Assembly: GCF_010093815.1 (NCBI RefSeq)
Contig: NW_022985552.1
Coordinates: 1,611,589 to 1,634,645 of the forward strand
From: Pseudovirgaria hyperparasitica
Taxonomy: Eukaryota > Ascomycota > Dothideomycetes > Acrospermales > Acrospermaceae
DNA length: 23,057 nt
Direction of reading: 5' to 3'
In this document: positions 1-8,759 of the stretch, piece after piece
How positions within the stretch are numbered: position 1 is the stretch's first letter
Layout of the letters: every line of letters starts with the position of its first letter
Position numbers and translations under genes: made by a program
The notes under the pieces: generated by a model
Databases searched by the model: none
Seen by the model: only the letters and a program-made list of their open reading frames with translations
Told to the model about the DNA's origin: nothing

Positions 1-1008
1 TATATCCTAGCTACTAGTACTTATAGTATATAACTAACTTAGTATCTATATTAGTATTCGGTGGTTTCCCTAAGCGGCACTCGGGTACTATATAGCCTAT
101 CCTACTATAGGTATAGTAGGTGACTTTAGGTCATTTATATAAGTCGTTTCTCGCGTCTCGATATATCGACTAGTAGAAAGATCTATAGTATAGACCTCGT
201 CTTCTTAAGTTCGTAGAGTAGTAGCGCCTATAAGGTGTTCCGCGCGATCTATTACTAAACTAGTCCTCTTTAGATGATTTTATATCGGATTAGATTAATA
301 GGGATAGTCATACGTCTATACGACGTTGGTTATTTATTATACGCTAATATTATTCTATAAGATTCGTGAGTACCTAAAGGTCGGTAGAGATAGATATTAT
401 AAGGTCGATGTGTTTCTTTACGCTTGGGTTAAGGGACCTTTTAAAGTCGTTACATTATTAAACTATATAATCTTCCTTAGCTTCTCTCTAAAGAGGTCGG
501 AGGTATTTAAGGAGTTATAACGGGGATTATCTCTCTTACTATTAAGTCTTAAAGATATAGCTCTAAGTCTATTTATATCGCTCGGCTCTATCGCCGAAGT
601 ATTAAAGAAGAAATTCAGTGAACTTATCCTAGTTATATATATCCTTAGGGTGTTTAATTCGATATACTATCTAATGTTTAGATAGTATTAGGTCTAGGTA
701 GTTCTATATAAACCTAATCTTATTACTATCGTTCGTGAATAGGTAGAAGAATCGGCTATACTAGTAAGTCTATTCGTAAAAGCTCCTCCTGGTTTTACTA
801 TTAAAGTAAGGTAGTTTCTTAGGCTAAGGCAACTAGGATAGTAATAGACTTAGTTAGACTATTTCGGCTTAAGTTAGTCTATATTAGTATAGGTTAATTA
901 CTACTAGTACTAAAGCGCGTAGTACGGCTTTAAGTCTAGCGGTTTATTCTCGCGCTTTATCGAGTTCGCGAAGTTACTACTTAAGCTAAGTCTAACGCTA
1001 CCTCTCTA
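1..1008 (-). pseudogene. gag of copy A' (RIP-degraded, partial)
   Basis: This matches the B gag frame. On the minus strand from 823 it reads PKKLPYF, then a helical region with the same conserved blocks as B (an RIKHPKD block, a TEFL block). The N-terminal part is rich in L, Q and E and looks coiled-coil. Many in-frame TAG and TAA codons sit where B or the family would have Gln or Trp. Gag would form the virus-like particle of a Ty3/gypsy element. The start codon is not identifiable, and the reading leaves the window at base 1. Confidence 0.65.
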
Positions 1009-1320
1009 TATATAGCTTAGTATATATATTATCGTAAGGCGTGGTTAACGTTAGTCGGTTCTAACGAATTAATTTATTAACGTTAATAGGGTCTAGTCTT
1101 ATAGTAAGGATAGGTCTAGTATAGTATAAACTAGACCGCGATGGAGTATAATAGACTCCTTCCTTATTATCTAGGTAATCTTCTACGGTTATACGGAATA
1201 CCGTACTAGTTATTAGTATGATAGCCTATAGGGTATACTTATCGGTAGAGGTGGTTATAGAGAGACTATTCTCTTTATTTAGATTTAGAGAGAGTCTCTC
1301 GTATAAGATAGTGCCACGGG

Positions 1321-1624
1321 TATTATAGCGCGTAGTAGGAGCTATCTCTATAAGCTACTATCATACTATATAGAGAGGAATTAAAATATAAAGAGTAAAG
1401 ACGTGGGATAGTAGTCTAATAGTTTATAGAGAGATATAGGAATGTATTTATAGAGTAATCTTACTCTTATACGAGGTTGATTCCTAATAAGTAGGAATCG
1501 GTTTATGCGGTCTACTTATATAGTGACCTCGCTTAACTTAGCTAACTTAACCTAGCTCTGGCCACTACGTGGCTACATAGATTAGAATAATCTATATAGA
1601 TCTATTGTAGTTCCCGTCCTGATA
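1321..1624 (-). repeat. LTR shared by copies A and A'
   Basis: Read on the minus strand the LTR begins TATCAGGACGGGAAC at 1624, directly after a polypurine tract of copy A. The matching LTR of B begins TGTTAGGACGGG, so TA here is a RIP-mutated TG. I place the far end at 1321 (about 304 bp), where CTATAATA is followed by CCCGTGGCAC, a plausible primer-binding start (TGG, complementary to the tRNA CCA end). The outer boundary at 1624 is firm; the inner one is inferred. A TATATAAG box at 1516-1523 is conserved in B. Confidence 0.65.
1516..1523 (-). promoter_or_regulatory. TATA-like box in the A/A' LTR
   Basis: The minus strand reads TATATAAG here. The same octamer stands at the matching place of the B LTR (16325-16332), although both copies are heavily mutated around it. 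Its place about 100 bp into the LTR fits a U3 promoter. This is motif evidence only. Confidence 0.35.
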
Positions 1625-1638
1625 GGTACCTTTTTTTA
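1625..1638 (-). other. Polypurine tract of copy A
   Basis: The minus strand reads TAAAAAAAGGTACC immediately before the LTR start at 1624. A purine run directly upstream of the 3' LTR is the plus-strand priming site of LTR retrotransposons. The same run stands at 21849-21862 in B, where no LTR follows. Confidence 0.6.
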
Positions 1639-1899
1639 GGTTCTTAGTCCTATGTTTTTCTTATATATAATAGTCTATATTAGTCTATTCTAGACTCTTC
1701 TATATTATTCTATTATAGTATATCGCGTCGTGTTCCTAAAATAGTTATTTACGCTTTCTTCGCGTCTAGTAACCGTATAATACTTAAATTATAGAGCTAC
1801 TATATAGAGTTTTCCTAGTGGGCGTCTAGATTTCCTAGTTTAGTACTTCGTTCTCTATAGTATCCTTCTTCTTTTTATAATAACCATGACGTTACTATA

Positions 1900-2783
1900 C
1901 TTATATTAATAATATACTATTCTATATCTTTTACTTATACGCAGCTATTATAGAACTTAAGATATATACCGCTAGTTCCTAGGTATCCTTATCCTTAGTA
2001 TAGTTCTTCTAATAGATTCTATATTTCTAAATACCGTCTTTATTAATTCTATATTCGATAATATAGTTTACTTTAAATACGTCTAGTCTATCTTAGAGTA
2101 TAATAGAGTATAACTATACGTTCGTGCGGCTATACACGTTAGGTTAAAATCTTTCGAGTAGTAAGACATAGAATATATTATAGATTCTTATATCGCTTCC
2201 TAAGTCGAGCTCGTAGACTCTTATACCGATATAACGTTTAATTCGGAAGGGACTAGCTATTTTATAATTAAGCTTCTTATTTACTCGCGATATTTATATA
2301 TTATAGATATTAAGAAGGACCTTATCGCCCTCCTCGTACGTCTAATCCTTAGCTAATCTATTATAGTACTTCGTATACGAGTTATTTACTTATTAGATTA
2401 TAGCGCGATAGTTATATACGGTTTTAAAGATTTTAATTACTAATTCCTAAGTATAGATATTCACGTCTATTATTCGATTAAATTAGACCGTCTAAGGCTT
2501 AAAACCTATCCTTAGACTACGTCCGAGGTTCGCCTAGAAAGGTATAATATCTATCATACTATAACGACTATTATTATATATAAACTCTACTATACTTAGT
2601 AGGGAGGCCTAGTTATCCTACTTAAAATTATAGAATACGCGTAGATACGCCTTAAGCGTCTAGTTCTATCGCTCTATCTAGCTATCCGTCTAAGGATAAA
2701 ATACTATAGATATATTTCTATTTATACTTACTATTTCGTAGAATAACGTCTAGAATTTAGACGTGAAGGTACTTCCTTAGTCT
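1900..2783 (-). pseudogene. Copy A integrase C-terminal half and chromodomain (degraded)
   Basis: This corresponds to about 20704-21587 of B (positions sum to 23487). The frame starts at the second catalytic Asp of the DDE core, passes the glutamate region, the SH3-like DNA-binding tail with a KGD...R.FRPN-type segment, and ends in a chromodomain around 1947-2102. Chromodomains steer chromoviruses to heterochromatin. Several stops, all TAG or TAA. The piece begins right at the TRIM insertion, which split integrase just before the Asp codon. Confidence 0.65.
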
Positions 2784-2788
2784 ATAAC
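2784..2788. repeat. Target site duplication of TRIM, left copy
   Basis: ATAAC here and ATAAT at 3390-3394 flank the element. B has a single GTAAC at the matching site, read on the complementary strand around 20699-20703, just upstream of an integrase catalytic Asp codon. Confidence 0.75.
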
Positions 2789-2940
2789 TATAAGAAGGCG
2801 GGCTCTACGCACTAACTAACTACACTAAAAGGACCGAATCTTAAAGCTACTACTTTAAGGGTGGAGTACACTACTTATATACGACTACTACACACATGTA
2901 TAATTAACTAGTAGGCCACGTGCTCCTCACGTGCCTAATA
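2789..2940 (-). repeat. TRIM LTR, left (3' LTR in minus reading)
   Basis: This 152-bp repeat matches 3238-3389 with a constant offset of 449 bases and no gap. Differences seen are transitions (for example GCACTAACTAAC against GTACCAACCAAC). It contains two CACGTG palindromes at 2917-2922 and 2928-2933, both conserved in the other copy. Confidence 0.85.
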
Positions 2941-2957
2941 TTATCCCCCTTTTTAAA
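2941..2957 (-). other. Polypurine tract of TRIM
   Basis: The minus strand here is TTTAAAAAGGGGGATAA and abuts the left repeat. This fixes the minus orientation of the element. I saw no convincing tRNA primer-binding site at the other end of the 297-bp centre. Confidence 0.5.
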
Positions 2958-3237
2958 GGCGCGTGTCCTTACGCGTTATAGGCATACTACCTTACGAAAG
3001 ATAAACTAAACTACCCGTAACGGGCCTAGTATAAACCATATATACACACAACCAATACTCGTAATGCCGCCTCTAGTACTAGACACGCTAACTTACCGTA
3101 GTAACGTTACTACTATGTTATCCGTTACGTGCATAAAGTACACGTAACGTGGCAAGCTAAACGAAATCGTGCGAAATTTAATAACGGTTAACTAGACCGA
3201 GAGTTAAACCCGTGACCCCGTAGTAGCTTTAAGATTA

Positions 3238-3389
3238 TATAAGAAGGCGGGCTCTACGTACCAACCAACTACACTAAAAGGACCGAATCTTAAAGCTACT
3301 ACTTCAAGGGTGGAGTATACTACTTATATACGACTACTATATACATGTATAATTAACTAGTAGGCCACGTGCTCCTCACGTGCCTAACA
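3238..3389 (-). repeat. TRIM LTR, right (5' LTR in minus reading)
   Basis: Second 152-bp copy, ending CCTAACA at 3389, with CACGTG at 3366-3371 and 3377-3382. The terminal CA survives here but is TA in the left copy, which shows that the ends were canonical TG...CA before RIP. Confidence 0.85.
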
Positions 3390-3394
3390 ATAAT
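3390..3394. repeat. Target site duplication of TRIM, right copy
   Basis: ATAAT, a RIP-altered partner of ATAAC at 2784-2788. The A sequence resumes directly after it (ATCCTTTTTAG), matching B. Confidence 0.7.
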
Positions 3395-4492
3395 AATCCT
3401 TTTTAGTATACTATAGACCTTAATAATCTCGTTCTAGAATACCTACGCTAGTTCTTTAGATATAATCATCTTCTATACCGGGATATACCTAGATATCTTT
3501 ATAAGTCTATCCACGATAATAAGAATAGAATTATAACTTATTCTAAGTATCTCGCTTAGAGATAAGTTAACTATAAAGTCTATAGTAACGTCTTCCTATA
3601 TAAAGAGGGGAGCTAAAAGAGGCTATAAATTCCTATATAGCTTATACCTAGGGGCCTTCGTTCTTTAATGAATCGGATAAGTAGCTATCTATTCTTTAAT
3701 ATACTTAGGTATATCTTCCTAAAAATAGTACTAACGAATTAAGCTTAGGGTACATATATACCTAAAGTATTCTACTAGGTTAGCGTTATAGTATCGGCTA
3801 ACTATATTAAATCGTGTATTACCTATTAGTATATAGTACTTTCTATTATAGTAAAGTAAGCCGTCTACGAAGGTCTACTTATAGTCTACTTTAGTCCGTA
3901 ATAACCTATCTTACTATATTTTATATAACTTTAAAACTATTAGGTCTATCTTCTATAGATCTATAATTAACTAGGCGAGGTTAATTAGATATTTATGCTA
4001 GGTATTATCGCCCTTCCCAATAGCGCTAATAAATAGTCTACTAAGGACTTCGGTACCGCGTCTTTAGTTACCGGCTTCGGTCTTAGAGATTTAATTACTG
4101 GTATTAACGTTAGTATCTCGCTAATCGCCTAATAACTTAAAATCTAACCTTATCCTTAAGAGTTAGGCCTATAGCTACTCTAGGACTCTATAGCTACTAT
4201 AATTCTAGGCGCCTTCTTTATAGTTAGGTCTTCTTAATATTCTATTAGCTAGGTTTATACTTCTAGATCGATAGTAGATTATAAAGTAAAAGTTTATAAG
4301 CTACTTAGCCTATTAGATCTATTAATAGTTTAAAACCATTATACTTATAAACCCCTTTAAGTTATAGTAATTAGTTAGTAACTTAATATTATATATAGTA
4401 CCTTTAAGATAATATCGCTACTATTTAAATAACTCTACTATTACTAGTAGCTCTTAGTTATAGATAGTATATCTAGTCTTAATATTAACTAT
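3395..4492 (-). pseudogene. Copy A RNase H C-terminal part and integrase N-terminal half (degraded)
   Basis: This corresponds to about 19601-20698 of B (positions sum to 24093). On the minus strand it reads the end of RNase H (TRYTIYN and ELL region), the linker, the zinc-binding region of integrase and the first catalytic Asp block (DFIVNLP in B). The frame is crowded with TAG and TAA. It is cut at the left by the TRIM and at the right by the 11.4-kb element. Confidence 0.65.
4489..4492. repeat. Target site duplication of 11.4-kb element, left
   Basis: CTAT, repeated at 15906-15909. The base before it is A, and the LTR ends in A, so a 5-bp ACTAT duplication is formally possible; the canonical TG...CA reading favours 4 bp. 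Confidence 0.75.
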
Positions 4493-4863
4493 TGTGGTGA
4501 GCTATCGCCACGTGTGTCCCTTAAGTAAATGGCTGTGTTCCTAGTATAGTAGTCGCGACGAACTCACAAGCATCTCTCCCAGGTATTATAAGTTCTCTTT
4601 GAACGTACGACTTCTTATTAGTTCTCTTTTACGATAGGACGGGTCTATATAATACTCTTAATCAATTCTTCAATAGCTAAGCCTAATAATCAATACCCAT
4701 AGAGGCCTATGAACGTAAGAAAAGGTCGAATAGTCGAATATTAGTAATGGGGGAAGCGTGTGGAGCAGAATGACCGAGGAAAACGCCCTCCTTAAATATA
4801 TAATAAGCCATATAATCGAGCTAGGGACACATATATATAGGGCTGCAGGAGCGGCCTTCTACA
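4493..4863 (-). repeat. LTR, left (3' LTR in minus reading), 371 bp
   Basis: It aligns without gaps to 15535-15905 at a constant offset of 11042. By eye I count about 21 differences, all transitions and in both directions. It starts TGTGGTGAGC on the plus strand, and the minus-strand start is TGTAGAAGGCC. A TATA-like TATATAGA motif (minus) lies near 4644-4653 and is conserved in both copies. CACGTG lies near 4510. Confidence 0.93.
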
Positions 4864-4878
4864 TATACCTCCCCGGCC
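4864..4878 (-). other. Polypurine tract of 11.4-kb element
   Basis: The minus strand reads GGCCGGGGAGGTATA directly before the 3' LTR start. A G/A-rich run in this place primes plus-strand DNA synthesis. The run is short and interrupted, so confidence is moderate. Confidence 0.5.
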
Positions 4879-5034
4879 TATAGAACTACTACCCTTAGTA
4901 GTGTAGTAACCGTATAAGAAACCGTATGAAGAACGCCCAAAAGAAAGACCTTAATATAAATAAAATGCGCCCCTAGTAAACCCCTCGGCGCGGGTAAACC
5001 TTAGCCCGGATTATTAGTTAAGGGCAGCCCTTAA
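4879..5034 (-). other. 3' untranslated stretch between ORF2 and LTR
   Basis: About 155 bp between the end of the second ORF and the polypurine tract. It shows no frame of its own. The 35-bp palindrome at 5009-5043 sits at its upstream edge and overlaps the probable ORF2 stop. Confidence 0.5.
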
Positions 5035-5043
5035 CTAATAATC
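5009..5043. repeat. 35-bp palindrome, copy 1
   Basis: Arms GATTATTAGTTAAGGG and CCCTTAACTAATAATC (16 bp, perfect) surround a 3-base centre CAG. A near-identical copy lies at 12286-12320 and a degenerate one at 15006-15030. As RNA it would form a strong hairpin at the very end of ORF2, and the in-frame TAG at 5035-5037 lies in one arm. Confidence 0.9.
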
Positions 5044-7137
5044 AGGCAGGTTTTTAGGCGCCTAATCTTAGTACTTAAGGTCGCGAGCTAGCTCCTAAAG
5101 AATCATGTCGCTTATCTTAGAGAGGTTAGATTCCTCCTCGTCGGATAGTTCATTAGGCCTCTTCTATCCGTAGAAGTTCTCTTCGACGTTATCTAGGCCC
5201 GCGTCGGGCTCGAATTTCTTAAAATTAATTAGCCGCTTAGTAGCGCGCGCCTCGTTAAATTCCTTCTAGAACGACCTATCCCTATAGACCAGCCTTTCCT
5301 ACCTTACTATTTTCTTAAAGGTCTCCACGAATACCCTCGAGCCCTCCTTAAACTAGGCGTCTACCTTAGCTTTAAGTTATTAAGGACTTGCGTTAAGCCA
5401 CGTAGCTGCCTCTTCTTTCACCTCCTAGCTGTCCTATCTTTTACAGCCGACTAATACGTTACTAACGGCGTTAAAACTCGGGAGTTAAACTGCGACTAGG
5501 AAGGCAAAAGGAATCGCGCTATATTTATTAGAAAATCCTAACGGAGACGTAGGTCCCGGAGTTAAATTCCTATAAGCTGCTACGAGTTATTCCTATGTAC
5601 CTATTTTAGGCACTTCTATTATCATGTAATTAGGGCCAATCGCGATATACCATAGAAGTATCATGCGTCTTCCACCCTTTACGGGACCCTAGGTGCCGTG
5701 CATTATTAGTAGGCTAGAGATACGTACTTTAAGGGACTAGTAGGGGACCGGGACGAAGGGACTAAATCGTTTCCTATCGTCCGTATTATAGATCTTATCG
5801 TTAATAGCCGTAATTATACCGTTTTGATTAACCCCCTCGCGGAGCTTAGCCTTCGACTACTATTCGTTTAAGAACTTATAGGAGCGGGGAACGATTATAG
5901 TATAGTCGTCACTTCGTTCGTCGTCGAGACTAATACTCCCCTAGATTATATTAAACCCGTATCTATCGCTGGGATCGAGGATTCGATTAATGGCGTTATC
6001 GAGATGCTTAAAACCCGTCTTATCGCCCCTATCCTAGGACTTCGCATAGTACGGGTACGAGATTAGATAGTAGTTAAGATCGGGCCGAAGAGCGATATAG
6101 GTGAGCTAGTAAAGTGGGCATTACCTAATAAACTATTAGATATAGGAGTGGTATATAGTTCGTAGCCAGCCGTAGTTCGATTTCTTATTAAATATGCGCT
6201 GGTAGTACTTGTATATATTAAATTCATCCCTCGCGAGTTCTAGGATACTCTTATTAAGTATAGAGGTCGTCTTTTTAAGTGGCTCGAAGAGCCCTTTAAT
6301 ATTAATACTTCCGGTACGTTCCCACTCGTCGAAGAGTTACCTACCTATTCTACCGTCCTCCTTCTAAATTACAAATGCGATACTAGTAAGGATGGTTTTA
6401 ATATTAATAACTTGCTTCGGGGTCTCTAGGGCCTAGTAATAATAGACACCTAATATCTCTATCGGATAAGGTGGCCGCGCGTACTTCGCGAACCAGGTAT
6501 AGCGGTCCTTATAAACTTTAAGGGCCCCCACGTTATCTCTAAACTTATATACTATTTTAAGTCTCGCTACTAGGTTTAAGTAGGACACGCTAACGAGCAT
6601 ATTATTCTTTCTAGCCACGTCTTAGTAATACTTATAGTAGACTTTATACGGAACAGCCATGTTACCTATCTACGCTTTCTAGCGTACTAGTAGGGCTATT
6701 CCCTTAATGCTCGTGAAATTCTTCTTTAATAATGTAGCTACCTTAAAAGTCTTCGTCACTAAAGGCGCGTATCGACACTTCTTAGGCTCGTCCTCTTCCT
6801 TAACTAATGCTATCGTCTTAGGGTACGAACTAAGAACAACCGGGGATTGCCGTATAGGCGCCCCTGGTAATTACTAAGGGCCGGTAGATGAGGCACGCCC
6901 GCGAGTGGGTTTTATTAGCGTGGCTATAACGGGCACTAAAGACGTTCTTACATGGCCTAGTAAGGGACGTTTACTAGTGGTAGTGGGAGGAATACTTACT
7001 TTAAACGGACGACTAGCTTCGAAGAGACGACGTGCTACTAAACTAGAAGGCGTACTTCGTGGAGGGGACTTTACCGCGGGCGTTACCTACGCTGGTTTTA
7101 GCGACGGTAAGGTCTAAGGCGGAGGCAATGCACTCAT
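5035..7137 (-). pseudogene. ORF2: 2OG-Fe(II) dioxygenase-like protein of the retrotransposon (RIP-degraded)
   Basis: A single frame runs on the minus strand from ATG 7137 to TAG 5035 (700 codons), broken only by TAG and TAA codons that fit RIP of Gln or Trp codons. Residues 1-150 are rich in P, S, T and R and look disordered. A basic, tyrosine-rich stretch follows (about 160-240). The C-terminal half has a dioxygenase pattern: GFKHLD (HxD at residues 378-380, 5998-6006), then GSISLDDE, then VPRSYKF in a PGSH-like position, then MHGT with the distal His (residue 480, 5698-5700), and GGRRMILLWY with the 2-oxoglutarate-binding Arg 10-11 residues later (5665-5670). All four key residues survive. 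Such enzymes oxidise nucleic acids, proteins or small molecules; whether this is TET/JBP-, PhyH- or another type cannot be told here. The acidic C-terminus (PNELSDEEE) ends at the palindrome. It occupies the env position downstream of pol. The true start may lie upstream (see 7138-8160). Confidence 0.62.
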
Positions 7138-8160
7138 CTCTTTGATTTATAGGTAGTGTTCGACGGGCCTATAAACCATTCTACTTATCCGTGACTATTA
7201 ACTAGCGGGGATAATAAGTCCCGTCTTATTATAGAACGTTAGTTTATTTTATTAGCTAGGGTAGTTTAAGAGTTACTAGAGAGATAGGCCGTCCTCGTTA
7301 CTATCGCTAGCTAGGGCGGCATTAATATTAGAGCTCTAAAGATATGCCTTAATTCCCCTTCCCTTCTATCCCTGGCCGATTCGGGACTATAGGGATACGT
7401 TTAACTAGTTCCTCGCTCTCGCCCATGTTCGCACTCGTAAGAGCGCTACTAGCTTTTCCATGAAGTTCTATGTTTACTAGAGCTATCCGAGGGCGGATTA
7501 GAGTAACTAGCCGTCGTTATTAGGGAGGTCTTTTCGCTAGTTTTATAGGATTATATTTTTAGCTTTTAGGATACGGGAGTTAGTATCTCTTCCACGACGA
7601 ATTATCTCGTGGACTTCTTTCGGAATAGAGGAGTTAATCTTTGCCTTACTATACCCTATTACGGCTTCTACTTCCTGGAAGAGGTCGACTATACTACTTA
7701 AGAGCTATTCTACGAGGCTAGTGATGTGAAGGAGATTATTAAACATGTCTAGAATATAGTCCCATCGCTCTTACGGGTCCTGGATAGCGATAATTCGGTT
7801 AATAGTGGACTTATTTATTTCTATAGCTTCTATAGTCTATCCGTGCGGAGTAGTAGATGGCCTTAATACCACGATAGCCGTCGATAGCCCTACTTTAGCA
7901 CTTACGACTCTTAACTAGGACCGCGTCTATCTTATTAGTGCTTAACGATCTTATAACTCTTTATAGGTAGGCGTTTTCTTCTTCGGCGGGGCTATTATTA
8001 TTATTAGTTCTATCGGCGAGTTACGTTCTAAGAAGAGGTGGTTTAAGCGAGGCGGAAGTAGAGGAGGAGGTTTTATTAATTAAGGAGGTATAGAGAGGTG
8101 TAAGAGGGAAGAGTTATATACTATCTTAAGTTCTCTTTTTATGCCTCCTCGAATACCGGG
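7138..8160 (-). pseudogene. Upstream coding-like extension in the ORF2 frame
   Basis: The same minus-strand frame stays coding-like for about 340 further codons, with TAG and TAA interruptions and no TGA that I saw. It reads a proline-rich start (PPLLPP near 8060), a lysine-rich PPKKKTPTY, then a helical part with WDYILDMFNNLLHITS near 7700-7760 and EVHEIIRRGRDTN near 7590. It may be the true N-terminus of ORF2, making that protein about 1,000 residues, or a separate small protein whose stop was lost. In-frame ATGs occur at 7746 and 7461; an original ATG may have become ATA through RIP. I do not recognise the domain. Confidence 0.4.
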
Positions 8161-8596
8161 TATATGGTAATTTTTATAAATGATTCTTACTAACGGCCGT
8201 AGGCCCGTATACGTGTCGAATCTATGAATGAATATATACTAGGTATATAGGAAATCTATGAATGAATGTATCTACCGGGTATATGGCGGAATCTATAAAT
8301 GAATAGATACCGGGTATATTCTTATCCCCATGAGACTTCCTATAAGTATCTTTTTCTCTTATACCTCCTCCTTCTTTTCTTCCTTATTAGTTCCTAATGG
8401 GGCCCGTTCTATAGTAACGAAATAGGCCTTCGATGGGTAGGCTTCGATTATACGACCGGTTTTAATATATGGTAGGTAGAATTTCGTGTAAATGCCATTA
8501 TGTCTTCTTTCGAGCATTACTTACTTTAATAATGGGTTTTATTATTTTATAGTAATAATAGGGTTTATTATCCTCTTTCGATGATAGAGTTTATCG
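8161..8596 (-). other. Spacer between pol and ORF2
   Basis: About 435 bp without a supported gene. It contains the short tandem repeats at 8219-8321 and, at 8329-8352, a partial copy of the sequence around the pol stop (CATGAGACT...TATAAGTATC, also at 8598-8623). No splice or promoter signal could be supported, so how ORF2 was expressed is unknown. Confidence 0.5.
8219..8321. repeat. Short tandem repeats upstream of ORF2
   Basis: Three units of about 32-37 bp begin AATCTATGAATGAAT or AATCTATAAATGAAT at 8219, 8253 and 8290, with the shared tail ACCGGGTATAT or its mutated form. A further partial ACCGGGTATATGG lies at 8155. The units differ by transitions and small length changes. Confidence 0.75.
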
Positions 8597-8759
8597 TCAT
8601 GAGACTACTTTTATAAGTATCCCTTCCCTCCTTAAAAAAACTTCTGTCCCCTAGAAGGAGATATCGATTCTAGGGAAACGTAAATATTCCTCTCTATTGA
8701 AGTCTTATAGAGTAGGAATCACTACTTCTACCCGGGTTCGTGTGGCGTCGTCGAGGTGT

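Larger units (their letters stand above)
1..1624 (-). mobile_element. Ty3/gypsy chromovirus copy A' (5' LTR and gag, cut by window edge)
   Basis: The reverse complement of this block is colinear, with no net gap, with 16224-17847 of element B (positions in the two copies always sum to 17848). It therefore holds an LTR followed by leader and gag, read leftwards on the minus strand. Differences from B are mostly C/T and A/G, as expected for independent RIP of two copies. The block starts exactly where the pol-bearing copy A ends (1625), so its LTR also serves as the 3' LTR of A. Protease, RT and integrase of A' would lie left of the window. Confidence 0.85.
2789..3389 (-). mobile_element. TRIM-like miniature LTR element (601 bp)
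   Basis: Two direct 152-bp repeats flank a 297-bp centre that has no coding frame. The 5-bp flanks ATAAC (2784-2788) and ATAAT (3390-3394) match the single GTAAC of the uninterrupted B copy once RIP is allowed. Repeat ends are TA...TA or TA...CA, that is mutated TG...CA. The minus strand carries a purine run AAAAAGGGGGATAA directly before the left repeat, so the element lies in minus orientation. Size, LTRs without genes and target duplication fit terminal-repeat retrotransposons in miniature, which depend on an autonomous partner for movement. Confidence 0.85.

Noticed and set aside
326-520. 64-codon plus-strand open frame
   Set aside because: It lies antisense to the A' gag frame, has no recognisable motif, and is a gap between RIP stops.
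2789-3389. A simple tandem duplication instead of a TRIM
   Set aside because: The two 152-bp repeats are separated by 297 bp of unique DNA, have TG...CA-type ends, a purine tract and a 5-bp target duplication, with the empty site visible in copy B.
5500-5620. YRN in the ORF2 segment after the distal His as a mutated HxD iron site
   Set aside because: H to Y and D to N would fit RIP, but the intact HLD at 5998-6006 has the right place before the distal His and Arg, so a second HxD is not needed.
6905-7117. 70-codon plus-strand open frame
   Set aside because: It is antisense to the S/P/T-rich N-terminus of ORF2, whose minus frame continues on both sides.
5035-8160. ORF2 as an env gene or as a tyrosine-recombinase (Starship captain or Crypton type)
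   Set aside because: No signal peptide, transmembrane segment or recombinase R...HxxR...Y pattern was found, whereas the dioxygenase residues are in order.
8219-8321. CRISPR-like array
   Set aside because: The units abut each other without spacers, differ in length and lie in a eukaryotic retroelement.
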